Assembly (NCBI GenBank): GCA_964036195.1
Contig: OZ038452.1
Span: 23,757,785-23,821,784, forward strand
Direction of reading: 5' to 3'
Source of the DNA: Sphaerolaimus hirsutus
Lineage: Eukaryota; Nematoda; Chromadorea; Monhysterida; Sphaerolaimidae
Length of the DNA: 64,000 nt
A model generated the notes under the pieces. That model had not been told where the DNA came from and made no database searches. It saw nothing but the letters and a program-made list of their open reading frames with translations. Within the stretch, counting starts at the first letter, position 1; each line of letters starts with the position of its first letter. Made by a program: the position numbers and the translations under genes. Shown in pieces: positions 1-12,000 of the stretch.

Positions 1-3000
1 CCGCGAACGCGTTCAACGTGCCCATCATCAGCTGGGGAGCCACCAGCGACCAGTTGAGCGACTCCTCCAGATTTTCCACATTCGGCAGGACCATCGGCGG
101 GTCAACTCAGTCAGTTGACAATTGTGCTTGTCTTAGTTGACATGGAATGTTCTTTGATTTGGAGCCGTTTTGGAGCCCACCGCACAGCGTAGCCTAAATA
201 TCTACCCTTGTATTTACCGTATTCCTTCTAATAGAACGGTATACCTCCAATACAATGGCAGGTAAAAAGTTGATGAAAAAATAGAACGGCGCCGTTTTAT
301 AAGAAGAAATGTGGTAATGACTTTGAGCTACCCACGCCCCAATTTTGCACCGCACAGGCTCGCAGTGGCCGTGCAGAACGTGTGCAAAAAGTACAGGGTG
401 GCACAAATTTGTGTACAGTTTGGTGATATTAGAAAATTGGCCGGGAATATGGTTCCGCATCGATTCTTCGTGGAGTGGACAAGACATCTTCGATATTGGA
501 ACAGAGTAGACTTACCACCTCCGTCCCACCCAAATTGAGTGTAAAGAGTAGTGATGGAAAAGCCCCATGGCGCTAAGCGCTATTTTGTCGTGGCGCCATT
601 GGCGTTCAGTGCCACACTCATGAAAAGCGCCATGGCGCTTGACACTGCCTTGGCATGGCGCCAGAAACAAAACGCCTGCTGCTGGCGCTTGTATTTAAAA
701 GTATTTCAAAAGGTAAATTTCGACAAATTTGGAAAAAATAAGCCGTCCAACAAGCTCCCTTGAATAAGACCCGCTCAAAATTTCCTGGTGAAATAACACA
801 CCCCCTGTGGATATTTTGAGAAAAGATTTACAGAGTATATACCTATATCTAATCAATTTCACTAACCCGCCAGTCAAAAGTAGTTCCACAAAAATAAAAG
901 CTTACAAATTCCGACCATTTTCTGATAAAAACATGACCAACTGAAACATGACTTTGAGCTACCCTTGGTTTGAATGGAAAAGGGTTGCCCTGATATACAC
1001 AAACGATCACGTGAGGGGAAAATGCGACTTTTTCTCAGCTGGTGCCAATCCCAGACCCTGTAAAAAGCCCTGTAAAATGTAAAATGTCATGCAAAGTGTC
1101 AAAATTCATAGAAAATGTCAGTCAAAATGGCAACCGAGTTGCCATTTTGCAGGGCATTTTCCATGACTCTTGACACTTTGCACGAAATTTGACATTTTAC
1201 AGGGCTTGTTACAGGGTCTGGAATGCCCCCTGGACTAGTGCACGAATTCAGTCAAGCCCGCGAGGAAGACTTCGAATTAGTATTGACCGTCTACATCGAC
1301 AAAGTTCCCACCGATGACCAGATACGGGACAGTATAGAACGGCTCAAATTGCGGGCGAGAAGTGAGTTTGTGGGCCATTTTCAAGGCAGGATTTTTTGAC
1401 TCGACTCGACTCGGCCGAGAAGTTTTTGGGGATTTGAGTCGAACTCAAAGTTTTGAAAAATCTATTTTCGAGCCCTGCGCCTGTATTCCGTGTTGTATCA
1501 ATAGCACTGCAGAAAATAGACTTGTGAAGTGTATGGAAGCGCGCTCGTGCCAATTCCAGACCCTGTAAAAATCTCTGTAAAATGTCAAATGTCGTGGAAA
1601 ATGCCCTGCAAAATGGCAACCGAGTTGAAATTTTACAGGGCTTTTCGCATGGTCTGGGAGTGCGCACTGGATGCTTGTGAATCGGTCGTTGTGAAGAGAT
1701 CTCCACACACTTCACAAGTTTTGAGGTGAAGTGTCTTCCACACACATCATCTATCATCACGCAAAGACGCGACAAGCAAAGTTCGTGAATCGCACTTCAC
1801 AAACCATTACGGCATACCTAATTACTCTGCATGTTTCGTGAAGCGCCGTGAAGCGTTTGGAGGCGCAGTGAAGTGTCTTCACGCTGTCAATGCGCGTCTG
1901 CGTGAAGGCACAATACTGTCCTTACCGGGCATCTCTCACCCATTTTCTCGCTGTGTTAGGGTGGGAACAGTGAATGTCGACGTTTTTGCGTCAATGTTCT
2001 CCTCTAAAGATGCTTCTAAATACCGTATTCCTCCGAATAAACACACCCGTGATTTAACTCCCTCCAAAAAGAAGGAGTTTTTTGAGTTGAGGATACATTT
2101 CCGGGTTTGTCACTTCCCCGGAAGATAAAACAAAAACAAACTCAACCCAAATCCAGAGTTGTTAAAAGTACCAAACTTTTTTTAAAGTATACGTTAACGT
2201 AAAGTACTTATTTTTTTACTAGGGTGTCAAAAAATTTTTTTTATGGAAAACAGAAAGTTGAGCCAGAAAAAGGTAAAATGAGGCGGAAAAATGGGAAATT
2301 GAGGCAGAAAATGGAAAAAACGCGGAAAAACTGGAAATTGAGGCGGAAAATGGAAAAAAGGCGGAAAAACTGAAAATTTAGTAGGAAAACGGAAAATGAG
2401 CCGGAAAAACTGAAACGTAAAAAAAAGTTGCCGGAAAACGGAATGGAAAACAAATAAAAATTTCAGCAGCCGGAAAACGGAACGGAAAACGGAAAAAATT
2501 TGCCTGCGGAAAACGGAAACGGAAAACGGAAAATGGAAATTTGACACCCTTTTTTTACTCACCCCCGTAAAGTAAATTTTTTTAACTTTTACTCAAGAGT
2601 AAACATGAGTAAAACACTTTTCCCTCCAGAAAACGTATTTTTGAGTATTTTTGGAAAATTTTCGCCCTTTTTTCACTCAAAATCATAAATTTTCGTACCT
2701 TTTTGACCGTTTTGACCTTCAAATTCACAAGTACATGTCTTATGTGCCTATTTTAAAAAAATTTTTCCTTATTTTTCGATTTTTCTCCCCCTTTTTCCAT
2801 CTATGCCTTGAAAAAGCCTATAAAAAGCCTACCTAAAATACGTATTCTGTACTCGAGTACTTTCAAAAAGTATACGTAAAATCGAGTACAGCTACTTTTT
2901 TCAAAGCATACGTAAACGTATATACTCAGTACTCGAGTATACGTACTTTTTGAGTAAACGTAAATACGTTTTAACAACTATGCCTAAATCGCAGTCGTAA

Positions 3001-6000
3001 TAGTCTGCTTCGACCGGGCATTCGACAAGCGTCGATTTCTACTCGCCGCCATAGACCAGGCGGCAGTCCCAGACCCTGTAAAGTGTCCTGTAAAATGTAA
3101 AATGTCTTGCAAAGTGTCAAAAGTCATGGAAAATGCCCTGCAAAATGGCAACTCGGTTGCCATTTCGCAGCGCATTTTCCATGCCTTTTGACACTTTGCA
3201 TGACATTTGACATTTTACAGGTCATTTCACAGGGTCTGGGACTGCCCCCAGGGAATTGTCAACGACGAATACATGTTCATTTTTCCCGATTATATACCGA
3301 ATGAACAGGAGGCGACATTTTGGCTGACGCCAGAGGGAAAAGAAAACGATGGAAAAGATGTGAATGCTATTGAAGCTATGAAAAACAGCATGCTGGTTGG
3401 GATTTGGGAGGGGTTTTGGGTTAAGTCCTACCCTGAAAGTTTGGTTTCACCATTTTTAAAATACTACATGAGAAATGACTTGCGAAAAATCGCTTGGAAT
3501 ACCCCAACGGCTGTAAGTTAAATATGTATTTACCCACTATATGTTAAATATTTATACTCGGCGCCCGTGGGCATTTCGAGGGGGTCAGTTCAAAGGGGTA
3601 CAATTCAAAGAAATACGGTGGAAGTACGGGAGAAGTATCGTTCTTGTGTGAAAACAACAAACATCCCCCTTGGATTATTCCCTTCTTAAATAGTGCCCCC
3701 TTAAAAAAATTCTGGCAAAAAAAAGTGCCCAGGGTATAATTTGAGCAATTGTGGTATGTATTAATAATACCTTTGCTTGGCCCACTCATTTTTAGGCCCA
3801 ACTTTGCTAATACACAAAAAAAGTGTAATCAAAACGACCTTTCAATTGCAGATAGCGATCAAAAGCATCGACAACATGGAGCTGAAATATTTCCTGGAAG
3901 ATGTCCCCAAATTTACATCCCAATTGCCATTCAATGTTACACTTCCGGATTTGACTGGCCAAGTGGCGAGTGTAAAATTTTGCTTTTGAGTAAAAACAAT
4001 TGCATCCCAATCCTTTCTACTTTAAGTATCATTCATGCATTTGTGTCACCAAATTGCAAACATCGGCCCCTACACACATTTCGAGGGGGCTTGCATTCGA
4101 ATTTCGGATTACGGACAAAGTTACGGTATTCAGGGTTATTTTCCTTATTTTTCACAAAATAGTCTAAAAATACACTTGGATGCTAGAAATGTGGCATAAA
4201 GTGCCAGACTTGTTAAAATACTGGTATTTCTGGAAAGCGTACACGTAAACGTAAATACGCTTTCCCTCAAAATCAGGGCTCAACCTACTCACCGTACCTG
4301 TACGATGCGTTTTACCTGTACGCCAAAGTTGTGCGAAACATTTTAAATTCCGGTGATGTGGCCGACCTGTCGGATGGGCAAAAGGTGATCGAAACGGCAA
4401 AAACAATTACATTTACAGGTTTGAGACTTTCTTTGCTTGAAACATAAGTTGGTAATTTTTGCGAATATAAGTATTTTTTCAGGAAAATCAGGTTTTGTCG
4501 TGTTGGATGACACTGGCTCGCGTATAAGCGAATTTACGGCTAGAATGTTGATGATCGATGGTTCGAACGTGCCCATATTTGATGTCAGCTTGCACAAGTC
4601 TTCAGACGAGGTAACATTATTGTAAAAACGTATTTACGTTTACTCGATAATTACGGATACTCGAGTACTGCGTAAATACGTTTACGTTTCCTCGCGAAAA
4701 AAATACCGGTACTCACTTACTCGCGTACTTTTTGAAAGTACGCGAGTACAGAAAACGTATTTTTAGGGGACATAAAATGTTATCTTGCCAAACAGAAAGT
4801 GACAAACATAAGACATTTTCGTAAGAAATACTTAGCAGGAGAGAAAACACATCATTTTGTATATCAGAGTGAAAATTAGAAATTTACAGAATTTTTCTGA
4901 GAAAAATACTAACTTTTACGTTTTCTGTGAGAAAAAATATATCCGTTTTTTACGTTCTCTCCTGAAAAATCTCGTTTTTACGTTTTCTCTGGAAAAAAGT
5001 ATTTTACTCACGTTTTACGCAGTGTAAAAGTATTTTAAAAATACTTTACGTTTTCTGTACCCAGGATTGAGTAAAAGAAAAATACTTTACGTTTACGTTT
5101 ACTTTTTAAAAAGTTCAGTACTTCTAACAACTCTGCGAGGTAAGTTTCGTGGGGTTAGTAGATCTTGGGACTTGGATTGGCTAGATAAAGCCGCTGCACA
5201 CACTAGTTTACTAATGGAAAACTAGGAATTTGGTAAACTCATTTTTTAGTTTCCTCGCGCATCTGAGTTTACCGGAATGTGTTCTTTTCAATCTCCGTCA
5301 ACTGTAGTTGACAAACAGCTCATTTCGGTAAACTCAGATGCGCTCAGAAGCCGAAAAATGAGTTAACAAAATTCTTAGTTTACCGTTGGTAAACTAGTGT
5401 GTGCAGCGCCAATATAGCTGGTTGAGATTTAGTTGCTGAATGACCGTATTTCCTCTATTTGAATGAGCGTTAGATGAGCGAGTAATAAAATAACTAATTC
5501 CCCACTTGACTAATACCCCACCATCAATGCAAACTACTAAGATCTGGCGGAAATATAACCCCTCCCCTCGAATAACTCCCCAGTCTAAAAAGTCTGATGG
5601 AAAAATAACTCTCTGGAGGTGGGGAGTGCTTATTTGAGGATATACGTTAAGCCATGCACGTCGATAAATAGCGCTGTAATCTGGAGATTTTTAAAAAGTT
5701 TGAACACTGTTTTACCTGATCGGAATTGATAATTATTTAGAACTTAATCGTATCTTAAACACGCAGATGGTCAAATTGCTGAGCTTGACAATGTCGAAAA
5801 TCTTTGAAACGTACGGAGGGTCGCCCCCACCCGACATCCCCGAATGTGGCTATGATGGATTGCAGTGTGATGACTCTGGTTTGTAAAATTATTTTTGTTA
5901 TTTTTAGTTTTAGAAGCCTCATTAAGAGACAATTTTGCAAATTAACAAGTGACAAGAAATGTGTTACCTGGTAAAGTTGTGCTCAGAGTGGTTAAAGTAC

Positions 6001-9000
6001 TGAACTATTTAAAAGTAGATGCAAACGTTATTTTGTTTGTACTCACACCCTGAAATTTTTTACTTCAACATTGCGTAAAACATCGAGTACCTAATATACT
6101 TTTCCAGGAAAACGTAAAAGTTTACTAATAAAATTTAACTTTACTATTGTAACATTATTCAACTTCCAGCCAGGATCGTGGCGTTGGCGAGCACCGGTGC
6201 CGGTCTTTTCATAGTGCTGATTATATTTTCAATCGTTGGATTTTTCCTTCTGTGAGTTCACGTTTTCTGCTTCACACCTTATCTCCTAAAAAATTTAACA
6301 ATTTTTCGACGTTTGCAAACGTGAAGAAATCGCCAGCGAAACATGGAAAAACAGCGAAATTTGTGGCGGGTCAAGCCGGAGGAACTGGTCAAATTTGAGG
6401 ATAGCAAAGCTGTTCGCTAGTTTTTATTTTTTCCTAAGATTGACAGTATTGGCGCCACACAGACTAATTTTCATAGTTCCAAAGTGAAAACTGGTTCCCA
6501 TCCCAATTCAAAGCTTGCTGACGAGTAACACTACGAGTAACGTTGTACACATATACTTGATACCAGCTTTGTACTTTGCGCTGTACATACCGAAATACTT
6601 TTTCCAACACTGCAACTTTATAAGCAACATGATTCAACACTTTAGATTTGAACGTCGTTCGTCGGCTCCTCAGCAAGCTTTGAATTGGGATGAGAACCAG
6701 TTTTCATTTTGGAACCATGAAAACTAGTCTGTGTGGCCACAATATGATTGTGACTTGCTGGAACTCAGTAGCACACTAGATGTAGCATTTGTATTAAACT
6801 GCCACGTTGTCAACTGAATGAGCTTGCATGCGCTTTTAGTTGACACATGCAGTTGCCAACAGCCCAAATTTTTTGACATGTCAAATAGTGTGCAGCAGCC
6901 ATTGATAAAACAATCGTCAAACAAAATCACTCAAAAAACCACAACGCAGATGTCCCAATCGATGACCTCAGTGGGTTCCAATTCAACCACAAACACAAGA
7001 CTCAAATCGGCCAAATCTAGAGCATCCAGCGTGCGCAGCGTGGCCGGGCCCATTTACTTCTACCAGAACATGGAGTGCATGGTGGTCAAGCACGAGGTGG
7101 CCGGCTTGGTGGTCAAGCTGCAGGACGAGCTCGAGTATAGGACCGTGTGTTGGGGGGTGAACTTTTCCTGGCAGGTACCGTATTTCTTGTAATAGAACGG
7201 CATACCTTCAATAGAACGGGAGGTTTTGGCACGTTTTGGTTTTGGTTTTGGCACTCATGAAAACAATAGAACAGCAGCCTCCAATAGAATGTCACCTATA
7301 ATAGAACGGCAGGTAGAAATTAGTTGGAAGAGTGCCAAAACACAAAAATATTAGAAAAATGGGTGGTGAGAACATCCTAAGTGTTCGTAACTATGATTTA
7401 AGGTTTTTTTCACATTTCACAATTGATGCTCTGATATTAAAATGTTGTTCATGTTACATTAAAAACGACATGTTCAAATGAAAAATGTGTGAAAAATATT
7501 AGTGACAAAAATGGAACGGCAGCCTCAAATTTTCGGTAGAAGAATTGAAAAAAACAGCAATTTTCTATTAGAAGAAATACGGTAAGTAGGTTGGATGGGT
7601 TTGCTCGCAGAGGTCTCTGTGACGAAAGGTCCCCCGCCCCAAAATTGGCCAGCTGTCTATCTATCCCGGAGGACACTCAGATATTTATTTGTCCTAAGGC
7701 TAAATTTTTGGGCTACTGTTCACTGAACCACTGTAAAGTCAAGTGCCTAACGTTAGAAACGCCAAGACATTTCCACACCCACAAAATGGAAAACAAAAGT
7801 CAACTCAAATGCAGATGCGTCAACTGAATCACGATTGCGTGAACCCGTTCATCGGCGTGTGTTTTCAAATGGGCGAAGTTCAGTCGGTGTGGCGCTACTG
7901 CGGCAAGGGCACGCTCCACGACATTTTCGAAAAAGAAAGCCTCAATTTGGACTGGTTTTTCAAATTTTCTCTGATAAGGGATATCACTGAGGTGGGCGGA
8001 GCTTTAATTTTGGGCTGAATTTGAGCTTGCAAAAATATGCTGACCTAGTATACTCGGCGTACGTGATACTCTGCCCTCGCACTGATTTATGTCTCGTGTT
8101 GGAAGCGTGCCAATGATTATTAAATCATGCGATTTCCGTAAAAATATGAAAAAAATTCATCGATGTGAATATGTTAATGAATAACATTATAACAACAATC
8201 AATTTTGTCATCTTTTTATGAAACTCGGATGCGTTAACCACCGTTGGCACACTTCCAGCGGGAACCACGCGTGCAGGGTGTAAAGTAACCGGAGTATATT
8301 GGGTTAATAGTGGTTCAGAGTCTGACCCCTGACAATGGGCCCTCCCACACTAGTTGACATGGCACATAAATGTCAACTGAATGTCAACTAAATATCACAA
8401 AAAATCTAAAGCATCACACTTAACAGAAACAATGATATTTTAATTTAGTGTCACGATTAGTGATGGAAAAAGCGCCAGGCTTTTAGCGCCAAGCGCCAAA
8501 AGCGCCATGGCGCCTTTCCAGTCCACGGCGCCAAGCGCCAATGGCGTCAGAGCGTTTCGCGCCAAGCGCCAATGACGTCAGAGCGTTTTAGCGCCAAGCG
8601 CCACAAGCACCATGGCGCTTTTCTGGAAAACGGCGCCAAGCGCCAATGGCGCCAGAGCATTTTAGCGCCAAGCCACATAGGAAAGTTGAAATCCCATAAT
8701 TAACTACAAATTAGTTGACACGAATTTTGATGTCAACTAGTGTGTGTGAGCCCAATCTGACACAGCATGGTAAAGCGTTTTTACTGTTTACTGTATCTTT
8801 GTGATAGTTGATTTGAACGAAATGAGTGCAATTTTTCAATATATAGAGTAAGGCTCCTAGACTCCTACTACTCCTAGAACTCTCATCATATACGAAAAAA
8901 AACGAAAAAACGTGACCTCCCAGGGTCTGGATTACATACACTTGTCAGCGCTGAGATGTCACGGAAATTTGACTTCGTTCAACTGTTTGATGGATGATCG

Positions 9001-12000
9001 CTGGCAGTTGAGAATCAGCAACTTTGGCTTGAGCAACATCAGGGAAACACAGAAAGTGACCGCGGCTGGTCAGTTAGCGGATTGAGTTGACGGAAAACTT
9101 GAACGAGTTGACTAAAATACACAATTTCGATCGCCTGCAATTTGCAGATAAACTGTGGACTGCGCCCGGGACGGAATTCAATTTACCCGACACGTTTTTT
9201 TGAGCAGTCCGATTGAACTTGGCTGCAAAAACTCGTTTTCTACACAAATTTAGAAAAAACTGAGTTTATTGGAATGCGTGAAATATTGTTAGGTAATTTC
9301 CATCAACAGTAGTTAAAAGAGACCTCATTCTGATGAATTCGGATGCGTTCAAAGCTGAGTTTAGAGTCTCCCAATTTTTCGAAAATCCGCTAGAAAACTT
9401 GTATGCGGCACACGTATAGGGCCAATGGAATCTGATAAATGCTGTTAACTGAATATTATTCAGATTGGCAGCCAAGCTAAATCAATCCAAAAAATCGGGT
9501 CGCCCGAAAAAAAACGTTTCGGGCAAATTAAATTTCGTCTCAGAACTTCTGCGGCGCGAAGTGAACAGGGCGAATAGAGGAGCCGATATATACTCGCTGG
9601 CGATAATAATTTCAGAGATTCTCACCAGGAAGCACGCCTACGCCGATAACGAACTGCCGTCTGAATGTTGGAAAATTACTTTTGTCAATTTCCATAACAT
9701 AAATTTGCACGTTCTTAGCGCTCACATAGACCAACATCAGGGGTGTGTCGCTGCACAAGTAAAGCCGGTGCACAAGTAGCAACAGTAGTAGAAGGGCGCC
9801 ATGGTGCGGCATATTTTGGCGCCCTCTCATATGATGCCATTCGTCACTAATCATGTGTATATTTGTTGTTTTTGGAGGGGAGGTCGCAGGGGTTCAATAT
9901 ATGTTTTTTTCAAGCTTTTGGATGAAAAAAGGGAGAAAAATCGCTATATACGTATGTATGTAAGTAGCTGGAGCGTTTTGGGGGTAACCCAACCCCCCTT
10001 TAACCCCCATACTGTACCCCTGTAGTGCCCATGAAGACCCAGTGCTCAATTAGGGGGCCGTACCTAAGCACCGGGTCAACATTGGCACCGGACATTGTTA
10101 CTTGTGTACCGGGTTTACTTGTGCACTGGTCCTGCGCCACCAACATCATGTATAGCGAAGAAAAAACGCACTGTGGTGCCTGTGATTTGTGCCACGTGCG
10201 CGCTTCGAAATTGTCCTGCGATGCGACCCGTCAACTAAAATCTGAATTGACATGAAAACCAGTTGACTCGAAGACTCGCAGTATTATATGTGTAGCGCCA
10301 GATTGCAATTTTTCCATCGCAGTCCCATCAGGGCCTGAGTAACGTCAAATGGGCTCATTTTCATTTTTCAAATTTTCAACCATTTTTCAACCACAAAATC
10401 AACTCAGCCATCATCGATCGGGTGACAAAAGGCCCGGACAAAGACCGCGAACAAACCAGACCGATTTTGAAATTGACTAAGGAACAAAAGGGTCAAATGC
10501 CGGCCACTATAATTCACATGATGATCGATTGCTGGGAGGAATTGGCTGAAAACCGACCCGATTTGAAGACTATCAAAGTGCAATTGAAAGGCATGATGAA
10601 GGGAAAGTTGGTGGAATTTCGACAATTTTTTTGCGATGGTCTAAAAAGCATAGTTGTTAAAACGTATTTACTTTTACTCTATAAATACGTATACGTTTAC
10701 GTTAGTAGAGTAAATACGTTTACGTTTCTTCCGAAAAAAGTTCCTGTACTCGCTTTTAGGTAGGTATACTTTTTGAAAGAACATATTACAGAAAACGTAT
10801 TTCAGATGGCTGGAAAAAGCAAAAAGCATATGAACAAATGAATTTGAAGGTGAAAATGCTCAAAAAATATGAAAATTGGTGATTTGAGTGAAAATTGGGG
10901 CAAATCAAAATTTATCAAAAATACTCACATTTATGTTTTGCAGGAGAAAAAGTACATTTACTCACGTTTACTCTTGAGTAAAAGCATAAAAAATTTACTT
11001 GACGTTCTCTGTACTCACGGTCAGGAGGGGGTGACGGTGTATAAAATAAATACTTTGCGTATACTTTGAAAAAAGGTTGGTACTTTTAACAATTCTGCTA
11101 AAAAGACAACCTCACAAACTGATATTTTTATATTTTAGCAATCAAAATTTGATGGACCACGTTTTGGGCATGATGGAGACATATCAAATTGAGTTGGAAC
11201 AGACGATTAAAGAAAGATCGGTGGAATTGGAAAAGGAGAAAAAGAAATCGGATGAGCTATTGCACAAAATTCTGCCGCCGTATGTTGGCATTTGTGAACC
11301 TGTAAATAATAATTTACATAAATACCTATACATAGTCCACTGAACGGACACCTTGCAATGAAATCTACCATATCCCATGTGAATCAAAAACAGACATTAA
11401 ATTCTTTCTCGTCATCTTTATCACATTGCTCCCACTTTGAATGAATTTGGTGTAAAATGATTCACGTGACCTTATTCATCAAAATATGGTAGCATTCATT
11501 GTATAGTTTTCTGTCCGTCCAGTAAATATAACAAAGTAGCAACATACAAATATTTATGATATTTTTCCAGCCAAATAGCTGACAAGCTGAAAAGTGGAGA
11601 AAGGATCGCACCAGAAACATTCGAGTGCGTGTCTCTGTTCTTTTCGGACATTGTCAGTTTCACCGTGCTCTCCAGCCGCAGTACTCCCATGCAGGTAAAA
11701 AGATTTGGTGTCTTTATGTATTTTAGCATTCACACACATTTGATGTGACACTAATTAGTGATAATAATTAATGATTTGAGCCTCGCGATAGCACACATAA
11801 AAACTTATATTTTCATGACAAAATAGGTGGTTTATATTTAGTATACCACAAACTTTGTCACAGAAAAACATTTTGAGTCTAATTCGTTGTGTGTTTCGCA
11901 AAAATCTCAGACGGATTTTCTGTTCTCAGGTAGTCACCATGCTGAACGATTTGAATACTCTAGTTGACAAAGTCATTGAAGAATGTGGTGTTTACAAGGT

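Larger units (their letters stand above)
3..5878 (+). other. Guanylate cyclase ectodomain (ANF-receptor ligand-binding fold)
   Basis: Exons 1-10 encode the periplasmic-binding-protein-like ectodomain. Exon 1 reads [16 protein letters not shown] then [10 protein letters not shown], the typical ANF-receptor block. The joined exons 2-3 give [20 protein letters not shown], with donor AAAAA|GTACAG at 390 and acceptor TTTGAG at 958. Exons 4-5 give [19 protein letters not shown]. Exons 5-6 join as [16 protein letters not shown]. Exons 8-9 hold [17 protein letters not shown] and [15 protein letters not shown]. Exon 10 ends with [12 protein letters not shown], the cysteine-containing juxtamembrane motif found in receptor cyclases. 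The ligand cannot be deduced. Confidence 0.9.
6327..10606 (+). other. Kinase homology domain of the guanylate cyclase
   Basis: This is a catalytically dead protein-kinase fold that regulates the cyclase. Visible blocks are [13 protein letters not shown], a Ser/Thr-rich linker ending [20 protein letters not shown] (exon 13), [15 protein letters not shown] (7815-7991), [20 protein letters not shown] followed by NFGLS (8924-9068), [15 protein letters not shown] (9148-9193), [20 protein letters not shown] (9464-9666) and [14 protein letters not shown] (10408-10606). The usual DFG/DYG triplet reads NFG. An unusually basic insert, [14 protein letters not shown], follows exon 16. Several donors are weak (for example GTTGGA at 9667), but phases fit. 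The joins at 6411/6863 and after 7144 are my least certain ones. Confidence 0.85.

Noticed and set aside
2227..2562. Phe-rich minus-strand frame of 111 codons
   Set aside because: It is the translation of the GGAAAA simple repeat inside a nested MITE.
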